Positions 18,169 through 27,724 are shown, counted from the first letter of the stretch. The stretch: DNA of 64,000 nucleotides from a bacterium (GCA_023382385.1 JAHDVH010000002.1:448219-512218), one strand, 5' to 3'. The notes: generated by a model not told the origin, from the letters alone. Program-made: numbers and translations.

Positions 18169-19278
18169 TCACTCACAGAGTTGCGGAGCGTAGAGATCTC
18201 CGTTGTACATCAGCTCGGTAATCCGTCCGCCTTGTCCGCGATTGTAGACCGTGGCCACTCCCGTGGAGCCGTCAGTAAACATCAAATGCACTTCGTTGCC
18301 GACAACCCGGTAAGTGCCTCCCCCATCATTCCCGCCGCCGTATGCCAGCCCTTCGGGGCTGTTGAACGACGCTTCGGATCCCGTCGTAAAGCGGCCCTGT
18401 CCGTCGAAATACACACGCTCGGAATGCGAATAGCTGCTGCCCGTATACGAAGAGGACGAACCACCCCAGTGACAGAACTGCCCGCTCAGCAGGGATTCAT
18501 TACCAGAGCTTTGCGGCGCGGACGGCTGCGGGGCATATTCATTCCGATCATAGTCACCGTAGTCCTGCGGCGCGCTGCGTGGTGCTCCGCTGCATCCGGT
18601 CCGCGTGCAGCGAAGCTGATACCCTCCCGGAAACTCCAGCGTCAACAGATTACCGGACAGCGAGTACGGATAGTCAATCGGCCCGAACTCGGTTTCCATC
18701 TGAATTGCAGTATTTGTCTTGCTGTAGCGTGCCGCGTCGCCGTCATACAACATCACGTTGTCTTCGCGAAATTCAATAAGAGACGATTCCCCCGCGTCTT
18801 CGCATCTCCAGCAGCCGATCAGGGTCGGGGACGCCGACTCCGCTCTGACTGGCTCCGATTTCGACGCCACTTTGAAGGGCACACTCGTAACGAATGTGTC
18901 GTCCACATACAGTAAGACCTGATAATCGCCCGCCGGCCAGCCGTTATTGGGCCGAGAGAGTTGAAAGTGCAGCCGCGACTCAGGTTCATTGGCGACAACT
19001 TCAGTCGAGTCGATCGCGAAATTCGGGACTTCTATTGCATTCACGGACATCCAGACAGCTTTCACCCGCGCCGCTTTCGCGACATCGCTCATCACCGCCA
19101 CAAGATGAATTGCCGGTGCGGTCGTGGCAAACTCGTCCTGCACCGCGATGGGTATCATGCCTTGCGGATTGACATCGCCGCACGTCATCGCGGAAACCAG
19201 TCGTGCCGCATAGCTCGTCGCGGCGCAGAAAATGCAAAATAGAATTGCAAGTAGGACACATATCTTCAGCGATCGCAT
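18169..19278 (-). CDS. Secreted protein of unknown function
   Basis: I do not recognise the family. The ATG at 19278 has a good ribosome-binding site (AAGGAG, 8 bases before) and a signal peptide (about residues 1-24, ending ATSYA), so the longer frame to 19392 is not the start. The mature protein has an N-terminal Ig-like region with a strand pattern (DYQVLLYVDDTFVTSVPFKV), then two lipocalin-like beta segments. One begins LIGCWRCEDAG; the other holds RVYFDGQGRFTTGS and GGTYRVVGNEVHLMF. These resemble the short barrels of Lipocalin_5/META-type domains. Between them is a proline/glutamine-rich linker (about 280-300). Likely periplasmic or surface-located. Confidence 0.65.
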   Translation of the reverse strand: MRSLKICVLLAILFCIFCAATSYAARLVSAMTCGDVNPQGMIPIAVQDEFATTAPAIHLVAVMSDVAKAARVKAVWMSVNAIEVPNFAIDSTEVVANEPESRLHFQLSRPNNGWPAGDYQVLLYVDDTFVTSVPFKVASKSEPVRAESASPTLIGCWRCEDAGESSLIEFREDNVMLYDGDAARYSKTNTAIQMETEFGPIDYPYSLSGNLLTLEFPGGYQLRCTRTGCSGAPRSAPQDYGDYDRNEYAPQPSAPQSSGNESLLSGQFCHWGGSSSSYTGSSYSHSERVYFDGQGRFTTGSEASFNSPEGLAYGGGNDGGGTYRVVGNEVHLMFTDGSTGVATVYNRGQGGRITELMYNGDLYAPQLCE

Positions 19279-19411
19279 GTTTAGAACTCCTTGACTTTTG
19301 TCCTGACGCAAGAACCCGGAGTGTGCGGTTTCGGAGAAGCGGATTGGTTCCCAAAGCAAAGAAAAGGTCGGGAGAAATCCCGACCTTTTCAAACCAGCAC
19401 AGGAGACAAAG

Positions 19412-20110
19412 TCACGCTAAGTCAAACAACAGCCACTCGCCTCCCCCTTGTCCGCCGACGAACGCGAGTGCCGTTTCGTCTGAAACCGCCGCGCCGTCTC
19501 CGGCGGAAAGCTCGATGCCATTGACGGAGAGCTGTCCCTTCGTCACTTGCACCCATGCGTGGCGCGTATCCGCAATCGCATAGTCGAGGGTCTTGCCCTG
19601 ATCAAGTTTGCCTAAGAACAGACTCGCATCCTGGTAGATCTGCATCGTCCCGTTGCGGCCGTCCGGCGAGACAATCAGATTGAGCTTATTTGCCGAGTCG
19701 CCGTTCAGCGCGGGCCGCTGGTCGTAACCGGGCGTACGCCCCTTCTGGTCCGGGAAGATCCAGATTTGATAGAGGTGGGTGCGCTCCGAGGACTTGTTCT
19801 GCTCGCTATGCAGAATCCCGGTCCCTGCGTGCATCATCTGAAATTCACCTGCACGAATCGCACCCTCATTGCCCATGCTGTCCTTGTGAGTCAACTCGCC
19901 TTCCATGACATAGGTGATAATCTCCATATTGTCATGCGGATGGGTCCCGAAACCCGTGTGCGAGGCCACTTTGTCATCATTGATGACCCGCAGGCTACGG
20001 AAATGGACGTGTTCGCGGTCCACGTAGCTCGCAAAGCTGAAGGTGTGGTAAGTTTCGAGCCAGCCGTGATTTGCATAGCCTCTGTCGGTTGCTTTTCGAA
20101 CCCGAATCAT
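19412..20110 (-). CDS. Pirin family protein (YhhW-type bicupin)
   Basis: 232 residues, the normal length for bacterial pirins such as YhhW. The N-terminal cupin has the metal ligands in THPHDNMEIITYVMEGELTHKD, then FQMMHAGTGILHSE. The family binds Fe and some members are quercetin dioxygenases; others are regulators. A ribosome-binding site AGGAG precedes the ATG. A nearly perfect 33-bp palindrome 23 bases upstream probably governs it. Confidence 0.93.
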   Translation of the reverse strand: MIRVRKATDRGYANHGWLETYHTFSFASYVDREHVHFRSLRVINDDKVASHTGFGTHPHDNMEIITYVMEGELTHKDSMGNEGAIRAGEFQMMHAGTGILHSEQNKSSERTHLYQIWIFPDQKGRTPGYDQRPALNGDSANKLNLIVSPDGRNGTMQIYQDASLFLGKLDQGKTLDYAIADTRHAWVQVTKGQLSVNGIELSAGDGAAVSDETALAFVGGQGGGEWLLFDLA

Positions 20111-20133
20111 GAGTTGCTCCTGTCTTTGAAAAG

Positions 20134-20166
20134 TAGTTTGATGTAGATTAGTTCTACATTAAACTA
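20134..20166. promoter_or_regulatory. 33-bp palindromic operator upstream of pirin
   Basis: TAGTTTGATGTAGA (20134-20147) and TCTACATTAAACTA (20153-20166) are inverted copies with one mismatch and a 5-base centre. Length and position directly upstream of a pirin gene suggest a MarR- or HxlR-type redox or quinone sensor site. No such regulator gene is adjacent. Confidence 0.65.
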
Positions 20167-20199
20167 ACTCGCGAATCCACGAAATGTTCCCGAAAACAG

Positions 20200-20223
20200 A
20201 ACGCCGACCTTCAGGCCGGCGTT
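20200..20223 (-). terminator. Terminator of the sigma factor gene
   Basis: Arms AACGCCGACCT and AGGCCGGCGTT pair with one mismatch. On the minus strand the stem is followed by CTGTTTTC. It lies 21 bases past the rpoD-type stop codon. Confidence 0.65.
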
Positions 20224-20243
20224 TAGACTCATTTAGGCTAAAC

Positions 20244-21080
20244 CTACCCGAGATAGGTTCTGAGTGAATTTGAGCGGGAGGCGTGGCGCAGGCGGCGCAG
20301 GGCCTTTTCCTTGATTTGGCGGACGCGCTCGCGGGTCAGCTTGAAGAGTTCGCCGATTTCCTCAAGCGTGAGCGGATGCTCGCGGTCGAGGCCGAAATAG
20401 AGGCGAATGACTTCGGCTTCGCGGGGAGTGAGCGACGAGAGCGAACGCTCGATGTCCTGCCGCAGTGACTCCTTCATCAGATTGGAATCAGGCGGCGGCT
20501 GGGAGTCGTTATGCACGATGTCCAGCAGGCGGTTATCTTCGCCTTGCGCGAATGGTGCGTCAATCGAGAGATGCCGCCCCGACATACGCAGCGTATCGGT
20601 CACTTCGTAGGCCGAAATATCCAGTGCATCGGCGATTTCGTTGGGCGTCGGTTCACGCTCGTATTCCTGCTCAAGCGAGGAGAAGGTCTTGCCGATCTTG
20701 TTCAGCGCGCCGACGCGGTTGAGCGGCAGGCGCACGACGCGGGACTGCTCGGCCAGAGCCTGCAAAATGCTCTGGCGAATCCACCACACGGCGTAGGAGA
20801 TGAACTTGTAGCCGCGCGTTTCGTCGAAGCGCTTGGCAGCCTTAATCAATCCCAGATTGCCTTCGTTGATGAGGTCACCGAGCGACAGCCCCTGATTCTG
20901 ATACTGCTTGGCCACCGACACCACGAACCGCAGATTGGCCTTGGTCAGCTTCTCCAGAGCGATCTGGTCACCCTTGCGAATCCGCTTGGCAAGCTTGATT
21001 TCCTCATCTGGAGTCAGAAGAGGAACCTCGCCGATTTCCTGAAGGTATCGTTCCAGACTTTGGTTGGCTCGAATATTCAT
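20244..21080 (-). CDS. rpoD: Primary sigma factor of the short RpoD/SigA type
   Basis: 278 residues covering region 1.2 ([20 protein letters not shown]), region 2 with the core and -10 binding segment ([20 protein letters not shown], then WWIRQSI), region 3 and region 4 with the helix-turn-helix [20 protein letters not shown]. Region 1.1 and the non-conserved insert are missing, the form seen in Bacteroidetes and relatives. It would direct RNA polymerase to the TTGAnn/TATATT promoters seen in this window. Confidence 0.93.
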   Translation of the reverse strand: MNIRANQSLERYLQEIGEVPLLTPDEEIKLAKRIRKGDQIALEKLTKANLRFVVSVAKQYQNQGLSLGDLINEGNLGLIKAAKRFDETRGYKFISYAVWWIRQSILQALAEQSRVVRLPLNRVGALNKIGKTFSSLEQEYEREPTPNEIADALDISAYEVTDTLRMSGRHLSIDAPFAQGEDNRLLDIVHNDSQPPPDSNLMKESLRQDIERSLSSLTPREAEVIRLYFGLDREHPLTLEEIGELFKLTRERVRQIKEKALRRLRHASRSNSLRTYLG

Positions 21081-21137
21081 GTAAATAATTATTAAGGAGT
21101 GGTTTAGGGGCTGACTGTGTGGGCAAAACGAACTAAC

Positions 21138-21165
21138 CCATTACTCACAGAACGCTCCTTGTCAA
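21138..21165 (-). promoter_or_regulatory. Probable promoter of the sigma factor gene
   Basis: On the minus strand, TTGACA (21165-21160), a 16-base spacer, then TAATGG (21143-21138). The -35 is perfect and the -10 weak; the leader to the ATG would be about 50 bases. Confidence 0.4.
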
Positions 21166-21235
21166 GCGAAGGTTCCCGAGGGGGACCGGAGTTTAGTGAT
21201 TTCCTCTCAAAGGTGCAAGGGCGAATGTTAGATAC

Positions 21236-21264
21236 TTGAATTAGAGAACCCGAACTTTTATCTT
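21236..21264 (+). promoter_or_regulatory. Promoter of the repeat-containing lipoprotein
   Basis: TTGAAT (21236-21241), 17 bases, TATCTT (21259-21264); start expected near 21271, 38 bases before the ATG at 21309. The same TATCTT -10 occurs upstream of the superoxide dismutase gene. Confidence 0.55.
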
Positions 21265-21308
21265 ACTCCGTATCGCTCTTCTTTTCACAAATCTGTTAGA
21301 GTTTAGTT

Positions 21309-22538
21309 ATGATTAACTTCAATAAGCTCCGATTCTTGCTTATTACGGCAGGGTTGGCAATTGCCGCAGTATTGGTCTTGCCGGGCTGCGAGGACGACGA
21401 TGAGAAGCAGCCTCCCTCGACCGGCACGCTCAACGGCAACGTGATTTTCCACGGTGACTGGCCGGATTCGGGAACGGTTCAACTTTCGATTTTTGAGAAC
21501 TGGAACAACGAAGGCACAGGCTGCTGGTGGTGCGCGATGTCTGCAGGTGGGCCGCCGTCATATTACACGCATTCGGCTCATTTTCAGGACCCGGACCCGA
21601 CCAACACTTCACCGGCGGACACGCTGTCCTTTGACATTTCGGGGATTACGCTGGGGAGCTACGACGTCGTTGTGATCGGCTGGCGCACACCCACGCAAAC
21701 GGGCAACGTCGAGTGTGACGAACCGGTCATCGGGATGTACGGTGCCGTGGCGGGTACAAGCGATAGCATCCCTGAGTCTATCACATTTGCGCAGAACAGC
21801 GCCACGCAGACGATTGAGATTCACGTCTGGTTTGACCGCCGCCTGCCGGTTGCGGGGTGCAACAATCTTGGCAGAATCGAAGGGACAGTCAACTTCAGCG
21901 GCACTTGGCCGGCAGCGGGTGTCGCGGCGATTATCACGACGATGCCTTACACGATTTGGGAGCCGGGCGGCATCGCAGGCTATCGCGGCCGCTCCGCAAT
22001 GACGAATCAGAACAATCTTTACTACTCGTTCTCGCAGCCCTACGGGACCTACTTCGTGTCCTTCTGGACGAACGAGCAGCCGCCGAATAACAAGTTTCTC
22101 GGTGCCTACGGCGTGGTGACGAGCGTCGCTTCACCTCCGGGAACGCATAACGCGGCGAGCACTCCGATTGTGATTTCATCGGGTGATCCCGAAGCCGCTC
22201 TTGGCGCAACGGCACTTTCCGGTCCGGCACCGCACTACATCGCGGGTGTCATTACATTTACCGGCGATCGTCCGGCAGCGGGAATTGCCGTCGCACTTAG
22301 CTTGACGCCGACGTTGATGGGTCCGCCCGCCGGTTGGTATGCACTTGACCCGACCGAAACGGTCTACGCGCTGACGGGTATGGCCGAAGGGACCTATTAC
22401 GCATTGCTCTATGAGAACTCGACCAGTCCCTCGGCGATTCTGTACGGCAGCTACGACGCGAACGAAGACGGCCAGGCCGATCCGATTGTGATTGATGCCA
22501 GCAACTACGGTTACACGGGCATCAACATTTCCAACTGA
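21309..22538 (+). CDS. Lipoprotein with three repeated beta domains
   Basis: 409 residues with a lipoprotein signal (LVLPGC, Cys about residue 27), followed by an acidic stretch EDDDEKQ. The mature part holds three similar domains of about 120 residues. They start GTLNGNVIFHGDWPDSGTV, GRIEGTVNFSGTWPAAGV and HYIAGVITFTGDRPAAGIAV, and each ends with a GSYDV/GTYFV/GTYYAL strand and a YGxY/AYG motif. The design resembles carboxypeptidase-regulatory or Ig-like folds used in surface proteins; no enzyme motif is seen. A hairpin terminator follows. Confidence 0.72.
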   Translation: MINFNKLRFLLITAGLAIAAVLVLPGCEDDDEKQPPSTGTLNGNVIFHGDWPDSGTVQLSIFENWNNEGTGCWWCAMSAGGPPSYYTHSAHFQDPDPTNTSPADTLSFDISGITLGSYDVVVIGWRTPTQTGNVECDEPVIGMYGAVAGTSDSIPESITFAQNSATQTIEIHVWFDRRLPVAGCNNLGRIEGTVNFSGTWPAAGVAAIITTMPYTIWEPGGIAGYRGRSAMTNQNNLYYSFSQPYGTYFVSFWTNEQPPNNKFLGAYGVVTSVASPPGTHNAASTPIVISSGDPEAALGATALSGPAPHYIAGVITFTGDRPAAGIAVALSLTPTLMGPPAGWYALDPTETVYALTGMAEGTYYALLYENSTSPSAILYGSYDANEDGQADPIVIDASNYGYTGINISN

Positions 22539-22571
22539 GTTTCAGATTTCGTTCAGAATTGCTATCTTCAG

Positions 22572-22598
22572 GGGCCGTCTTGTGACGGCCCTTGTTGT
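22572..22598 (+). terminator. Terminator after the repeat lipoprotein
   Basis: GGGCCGTC (22572-22579), loop TTGT, GACGGCCC (22584-22591), then TTGTTGT. Confidence 0.75.
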
Positions 22599-22647
22599 CA
22601 TGTCAAGCCTTATCGGGGACGGCAGATCTGTTGCCCCAAAATCCCTT

Positions 22648-24867
22648 ATGCACAGATTCATATTCTCTTTCTTCATCGCGATAGTTATTTCATCCGCCGC
22701 GTTCGCCGCGCCCGTTCTGCGCGGGACGATTACTCATCAACACACAGGCGAAGGCCTGCTCGGTGTGAATATTCAGTTGGTCGGGACGCTGCGCGGAACG
22801 TCCACGAATGAGCAGGGTAGTTTTCTTCTGCATTTGCCGAAGTCGGGCAATTGGACTTTGCGCATCACGAGCATCGGTTTTCGCACATTGGAACACTCGT
22901 TTGAAATAGGCGAGGGCGACACGCTCGACGTTTCATTGAAACTGGACCCTGATTATTTGCAGGCCGACGAAGTGGTGATTACAGCTCAGGCGCGTGAGAC
23001 CACAGCGCGACTTTCGACGACACGTGTGGAAGTGGTTCGCGCACCGGAGATTCAGGCGCGCGCTCCGAGTTCGCTGGACCGCGTGCTGGAAGCGGTGCCG
23101 GGTGTGGACGTCCATCGCACGGGTGGCGCGGTGGTGTCGAATGTTTCGATTCGCGGTTCATCGGACAAGTTGGGCGGCGGTGTGGGCAACCGCACGCTGC
23201 TGCTGGTGGACGGTCGTCCGGCGGTGATTTCCGACACGGACGGCGCGAGCTGGCAGCTTTATCCGGAGGATGTGATTGCGCGCATCGAAGTGGTGAAGGG
23301 TGCCTACAGCGCGCTCTACGGTTCCAACGCGATGGGCGGCGTGGTGAACGTCCTGACGCATTCTCCGACGCACCGCGAATACACGCGCATTCGCGCGGGC
23401 TACGGAATGTATGAACGTCCGGCGGGGTGGGCACGCTATACCGAACGGTTGACCACGCGCAGCGATTTGTCATTCAGCCACTCAAATTCGATTGGACGAC
23501 TGGGTTACTTTTCGAACTTCACGCGGCGCAACTCGGGCGGCTGGCGGCAGACGTCCGCGCTGGAGAATGTCACCGCGTTCACGAAGCTTGTGTATGACTA
23601 CACTCCCGAGCGCAATCTGACGCTCTCGACGATTTATCTGAGTGGAGAGAACGACTATCCGCACCCGTGGCAAAGCTCGGCGCAGCCATTGCGCGTGCGC
23701 GATATATATACGAACGACGTGCAGCGCAAGCAGACTTTTTCAACGGATTTGGTCTATCGGAGAGTGGAGTCGCCGCGCTCGAACTACACGCTACGATTTT
23801 TCTACAATCGTGACTTGACGCGTTCGCTGTTCAATCCGTCGAGCGACCCGCGCCCGGGAGACGTGGCACTCAATTTGGAAACGCGTTCGACGTCGCAGAA
23901 ATTCGGGATACTTGAACAATCCACGAAGATTCTGCCGGGCGGTCACACGTTGGTGTTCGGGTTTGACGCGGTGATGGATTTGGTGGACGGTGTGCCGGAG
24001 TCGTATCTCTACGGCAGACAGCAGGCGAATTCGCTGGCGGGATTCGCGCAGGACGATTGGAGTATACACGAACGGGTCAACTTCACGGTCGGTGCGCGCT
24101 ACGATTTTCGGCACCTCGTGAGTGGAAAGACGGCACAGCAGCTTTCGCCGAAAGCGGGACTGTCGTATGAAGCGGCACGGAATGTCGTGCTGCGCGGGTC
24201 GGTCGGTCATGCGTTTCGCAATCCATCGATTGCGGAGATGTTCCTGAAGCGCGTGGGCACGCAGGATTATGAATTCGAGCCGAATCCCGAGTTGGATCCG
24301 GAGACGGTGGACTTCGGTGAAATCGGCGTGAACTATCGCATCAACGACCACGTCGTGGCGGACGCCGCAGCGTTTCACTACGATTACAATGACATTATCC
24401 GATGGCAGGTGCTGGCGGGAGGAAGATTCAAGACGGAGAATTTAGCAGAGGCGCAGATTCAGGGTGCGGAGTTCGGTTTGAAGTCGGTCTGGCCGCGCAA
24501 TCTGAACACGGCGTTTTCGACGACGTATCTGCACACGGATATCAACGACATGGGGCCGCTGACATACGTTCCCGAATGGCGGTTTTTCGCCGGTGCGGAA
24601 TACACTCATCGGCGCACAACCTACAGTCTGGAGATGCGGCACGTGAGCAAGACGGACACGGTGGTGTTCTATCAGAACGATGCGCCGGACGCATACACGC
24701 TGTGGACCGGACGGGTGGCGTTTCAATTCCGCCAGAGCACGCGTCTGAGCTTGATTCTGGAGAACATCACGAACGAACAATACGAAGAGATGGAGCGCTA
24801 CCGCATGCCGCCGCGCACGTATCGCATCGAGCTGCTTTATGACTTCGATATCGGGAAACGGAATTAG
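22648..24867 (+). CDS. TonB-dependent outer-membrane receptor
   Basis: The ATG at 22648 starts a signal peptide (ending SSAAFA), giving 739 residues. It has an N-terminal carboxypeptidase-regulatory-like domain (GTITHQHTGEGLLGVNIQLV), the plug (LDRVLEAVPGVDVHRTGGAV; RIEVVKGAYSALYGSNAMGG) and a 22-strand barrel ending RTYRIELLYDFDI. The substrate may be a siderophore, cobalamin or vitamin-like compound; nothing adjacent specifies it. The extra N-terminal domain is typical of FCB receptors. It is monocistronic between two terminators. Confidence 0.93.
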   Translation: MHRFIFSFFIAIVISSAAFAAPVLRGTITHQHTGEGLLGVNIQLVGTLRGTSTNEQGSFLLHLPKSGNWTLRITSIGFRTLEHSFEIGEGDTLDVSLKLDPDYLQADEVVITAQARETTARLSTTRVEVVRAPEIQARAPSSLDRVLEAVPGVDVHRTGGAVVSNVSIRGSSDKLGGGVGNRTLLLVDGRPAVISDTDGASWQLYPEDVIARIEVVKGAYSALYGSNAMGGVVNVLTHSPTHREYTRIRAGYGMYERPAGWARYTERLTTRSDLSFSHSNSIGRLGYFSNFTRRNSGGWRQTSALENVTAFTKLVYDYTPERNLTLSTIYLSGENDYPHPWQSSAQPLRVRDIYTNDVQRKQTFSTDLVYRRVESPRSNYTLRFFYNRDLTRSLFNPSSDPRPGDVALNLETRSTSQKFGILEQSTKILPGGHTLVFGFDAVMDLVDGVPESYLYGRQQANSLAGFAQDDWSIHERVNFTVGARYDFRHLVSGKTAQQLSPKAGLSYEAARNVVLRGSVGHAFRNPSIAEMFLKRVGTQDYEFEPNPELDPETVDFGEIGVNYRINDHVVADAAAFHYDYNDIIRWQVLAGGRFKTENLAEAQIQGAEFGLKSVWPRNLNTAFSTTYLHTDINDMGPLTYVPEWRFFAGAEYTHRRTTYSLEMRHVSKTDTVVFYQNDAPDAYTLWTGRVAFQFRQSTRLSLILENITNEQYEEMERYRMPPRTYRIELLYDFDIGKRN

Positions 24868-24878
24868 GACAGTTTGGG

Positions 24879-24903
24879 AACGGGCAGCCATTGGCTGCCC
24901 GTT
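24879..24903. terminator. Bidirectional terminator between convergent genes
   Basis: AACGGGCAGCCA (24879-24890) and TGGCTGCCCGTT (24892-24903) form a long stem, with TTTCAATTTC after it. It serves the TonB receptor (+) and the propeller gene (-). Confidence 0.8.
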
Positions 24904-24932
24904 TCAATTTCGAGAGGGAGTGAAACGGGCTA

Positions 24933-26210
24933 CTACTTGGGTTTTCCGACTTTAATCAGATACATGTCGGTATCGCCGTTGCCATAGGAGGTGGTGGTTC
25001 CGGAGAGCACGTATCCGTCGAGCGCAGTCTGCACATCATAACAGATTTCGCTGCCGGGACCGCCGTAGGCGGTGCTCCAGAGGAGCGAGCCTTTGCCATC
25101 GATTTTGAAGAGCAGCGCGTCACTTTCTCCGGCGCCCCACGAGCGCGTGCTTCCGGCGATGAGGAAGCCGCCGTCGGATTCCGCAATGACGGAGTAGGCA
25201 TGGTCTTCATAGTTGCCGCCGAAGGTGCGTGTCCAAAGTGTATCGCCGGAGCTGATGGTGCGCACAATCCAGCAGTCATAGCCGCGCGGGTCGGCGGGAC
25301 AGCCTCCGGCGGAGCCTACGAGCAGAAATCCGCCGTCGGGAGTCTGCAGGAGCGCGTTGCCGATGTCGTATTTGCTCTTCCAGTAAACGCGTTCACTGAG
25401 CACGACGCCTTTCCAATCCACTTCAGTGAAGAGCCACGCGGCTTCTTCCTTGCAGAGTTCTTTGGGTTCGCGCTTGGGTGAACCGACCCACGGGAAGTGC
25501 AGGTCTTTTGCGGGTTCGGCAGGTCGAGCGTATGCGGGAATATCTTTGGTGACACCGAGCGCGGCAATTTTGCCGTCACTGATTTCGATGATGGCGTTGG
25601 CCTGTTCGCCCGGGAAGTTGCGGGTCCAGACGACGACGCCGGGCTTATTCATTTTGACCAGATTGTATGCGCCCTTTTGGTCGAGGGCGTTGCGTCCGGC
25701 GCTGATGAAACCGCCGCCGCGAGCGTGCAGAATATCTTCGGTGAAGTCGCCGCCGCGGTCTTCGGATATGCGCGACCACTCAACATCGCCTTCGTAATCG
25801 GTTTTGACCACGTAGAGGTCGGTGCCGGAGCCGCCGGGTCCTCGGGTGGAGCCGCCGAGCACAAAGCCGCCGTCGTTGGTCGTGCGCAGTGAGCGGGCAG
25901 AAGAGACGCCGGCGCCCGGATAGCTTTTCTGGAAGATCAGGTCGCCGTAGAGTCCGAGCTTGAGAAGGCACATTTGGCGAGTGCCGGATTGCGAAATGCA
26001 ATCACCGGCGAGCACAAAACCACCGTCTTCGAGGGCAAGCACCGCGTAGGCACCGTCATCCTCCGGGCCACCGAAATGGCGTGCCCAGCGTGGTTCCGGC
26101 GCGCGGTCATAGCCCTGCATTGTGGAGGCGGGTGCCTGCGCAAACGCCTGCAACGTTACGCAACCGAGCAGCGCGAACGACAGCAATAAATTTTGCAAAT
26201 GCTTTTTCAA
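24933..26210 (-). CDS. Secreted beta-propeller protein
   Basis: Six or so repeats with the pattern DGGFVLAGSTxS...D..L.K.D..G...W...YGG (for example TNDGGFVLGGST, ESDGGFLIAGSTRSWG, LDGYVLSGTTTSYGNGDTDM). This is a bladed propeller type common in FCB secreted proteins. The TTG at 26210 gives a signal peptide (LLLSFALLGCVTLQAFAQA); the in-frame ATG at 26261 would overlap tsaB by 41 bases and spoil the signal, so it is less likely. No T9SS tail is present. It is the last gene of the dinB-tsaE-tsaB run. Confidence 0.75.
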   Translation of the reverse strand: MKKHLQNLLLSFALLGCVTLQAFAQAPASTMQGYDRAPEPRWARHFGGPEDDGAYAVLALEDGGFVLAGDCISQSGTRQMCLLKLGLYGDLIFQKSYPGAGVSSARSLRTTNDGGFVLGGSTRGPGGSGTDLYVVKTDYEGDVEWSRISEDRGGDFTEDILHARGGGFISAGRNALDQKGAYNLVKMNKPGVVVWTRNFPGEQANAIIEISDGKIAALGVTKDIPAYARPAEPAKDLHFPWVGSPKREPKELCKEEAAWLFTEVDWKGVVLSERVYWKSKYDIGNALLQTPDGGFLLVGSAGGCPADPRGYDCWIVRTISSGDTLWTRTFGGNYEDHAYSVIAESDGGFLIAGSTRSWGAGESDALLFKIDGKGSLLWSTAYGGPGSEICYDVQTALDGYVLSGTTTSYGNGDTDMYLIKVGKPK

Positions 26211-26220
26211 GTCGTGATAC

Positions 26221-26850
26221 TTAAAGTACTCCGAAGTCCAAGCCATAGTCGGGCAGCACATCGCTGATTCTCAGCCGCTCCCGATCCTGCCATTGCTTCT
26301 GTGCCAGACGAATCAGAACTTCCGCGTGTGGACGATGCGCGTGCGGGTCATCCGGAATGCGCGTGTTCCACAGTGATTTCAATTCCTGCGGCAAGGTCGT
26401 GCAACCGGGACCGCAGAGGATGCAATCGTCGGGCATCCAAGCCGCAAGACCTGCGGCATCGAGCACGGCGCGGGGTTTGGGGTTTGACCCCAGAACCTCG
26501 GCAAACCAGCGCTCTTTGCGAGCCTGCACGAGCACGGCGACGCGGTTGTGATTCGGCAACAGAAATTGTGCCAGCACCTCGAACGAGGGGACCGGCCACA
26601 GCGGTACATCCAAACCACGTGCCAAGCCGTGCGCGAAGGCAAAACCCACACGTAAACCCGTAAAAGAGCCGGGTCCGGCACCGATGGCAATTGCGGCAAA
26701 CTGTGCCGGACGAGCGTCATTCTGCACGAGCAGCTCTTCAAAGGCACTTTTTAGTTGGTCGCGGTCCGGCAACAGGAGTTCACGAGTGCCGTTAGGCGTA
26801 GCGAGACCGAGGAGCGTTTCGCGGCCTGAGGAATCTATAGCAAATATCAT
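26221..26850 (-). CDS. tsaB: TsaB, tRNA threonylcarbamoyladenosine biosynthesis protein
   Basis: 209 residues with the ASKHA start IFAIDSSGRETLLGL and the FAAIAIGAGPGSFTGLRVG segment that marks TsaB. TsaB is the non-catalytic partner of TsaD in t6A37 formation on tRNA. The gene overlaps tsaE by four bases (ATGA), the usual TsaE-TsaB pairing; tsaD is not in the window. Confidence 0.95.
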   Translation of the reverse strand: MIFAIDSSGRETLLGLATPNGTRELLLPDRDQLKSAFEELLVQNDARPAQFAAIAIGAGPGSFTGLRVGFAFAHGLARGLDVPLWPVPSFEVLAQFLLPNHNRVAVLVQARKERWFAEVLGSNPKPRAVLDAAGLAAWMPDDCILCGPGCTTLPQELKSLWNTRIPDDPHAHRPHAEVLIRLAQKQWQDRERLRISDVLPDYGLDFGVL

Positions 26851-27263
26851 GAATGAGGTTCACTCAGGAGGATGGAGCGATGCAGCGGGTCGTCGAGGAA
26901 TTGCAGGTGGATTTGGTAGCAGGAGTCGGGGAGGAGTTCGGCGATGCGTTCTGGCCATTCAATCAACAGGATGCCGTCGCGTTCGAAATATTCTTCGAGG
27001 CCCATTGCCATGAACTGATGCGCATTTTCGATACGGTAGAGGTCGGCGTGATAGAGCGGCACACGGCCGACATATTCGAGCACATAGTTGAAGGTCGGAG
27101 AGAGAATTTCTTCGCGCACGCCGAGACCGCTGCCGATGCCGCGGGCGACTACGGATTTTCCCGCACCGAGTTCACCGGAGAGACAGACGACATCGCCCGG
27201 GCGGAGCCGCTGTGCGAATTCCTCCGCCCAGACGAGAGTTTCTTCCGGTGAACGGGAGATCAT
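26847..27263 (-). CDS. tsaE: TsaE, tRNA threonylcarbamoyladenosine biosynthesis ATPase
   Basis: 138 residues with P-loop GELGAGKSVVARGIGSGLG, SPTFNYVLEY, the YHADLYRIE motif and IEWPERI, all diagnostic for TsaE. It drives the TsaBD complex cycle. It overlaps both the DinB gene upstream and tsaB downstream by four bases, so the three are one operon. Confidence 0.96.
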   Translation of the reverse strand: MISRSPEETLVWAEEFAQRLRPGDVVCLSGELGAGKSVVARGIGSGLGVREEILSPTFNYVLEYVGRVPLYHADLYRIENAHQFMAMGLEEYFERDGILLIEWPERIAELLPDSCYQIHLQFLDDPLHRSILLSEPHS

Positions 27264-27724
27264 TGATAGTCGTAGATCATGATCGGCGCGATGCCGTTCA
27301 TGCGCAGATAGACGGTGAGCGCGCCGCGATGATGCCAGTGTTCATCGACGGCGAAGAGGGGCAATTGCCACGCGTCGAAGGAGGTTCCCCACGCATCGAC
27401 TTTTTGATTCAGGTCGGCGTCGGTGATCGAGTCCCAAGTCTGCATGGCGCTGGCGAACATTTTATCGACAAAGGCATTGAGGTCGGCCTTCGACTTGAAG
27501 TTGCCGCTGGTGTCCTCGTAGAACTTACCGTCTTTCGCCATTTTCATCAAGGCATCGAGCGCGCCGTACATGTGTTGAACGAGTTCGGTATATGAGCGGA
27601 CTTCAGGGGTGGGCTTGTAGTTCAGCTTGTCCTCAGGCATTTGGTCAATGATTCTGCGGGTGACACCGTGAACCATTTTGAAGTAGTCAATGCGGGGCTG
27701 AAGCATAGCCTTCTGCATGTGCAT
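27260..27724 (-). CDS. DinB family protein
   Basis: 154 residues of the DinB/YfiT four-helix fold. The putative metal-binding His residues are in VQHMYGALDALM and DEHWHHRGALTVYLRMNG. The ATG at 27724 has AGGA 7 bases upstream. Family members act as thiol-dependent transferases or hydrolases, and the substrate is not predictable. It is coupled to tsaE by an ATGA overlap. Confidence 0.88.
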   Translation of the reverse strand: MHMQKAMLQPRIDYFKMVHGVTRRIIDQMPEDKLNYKPTPEVRSYTELVQHMYGALDALMKMAKDGKFYEDTSGNFKSKADLNAFVDKMFASAMQTWDSITDADLNQKVDAWGTSFDAWQLPLFAVDEHWHHRGALTVYLRMNGIAPIMIYDYQ

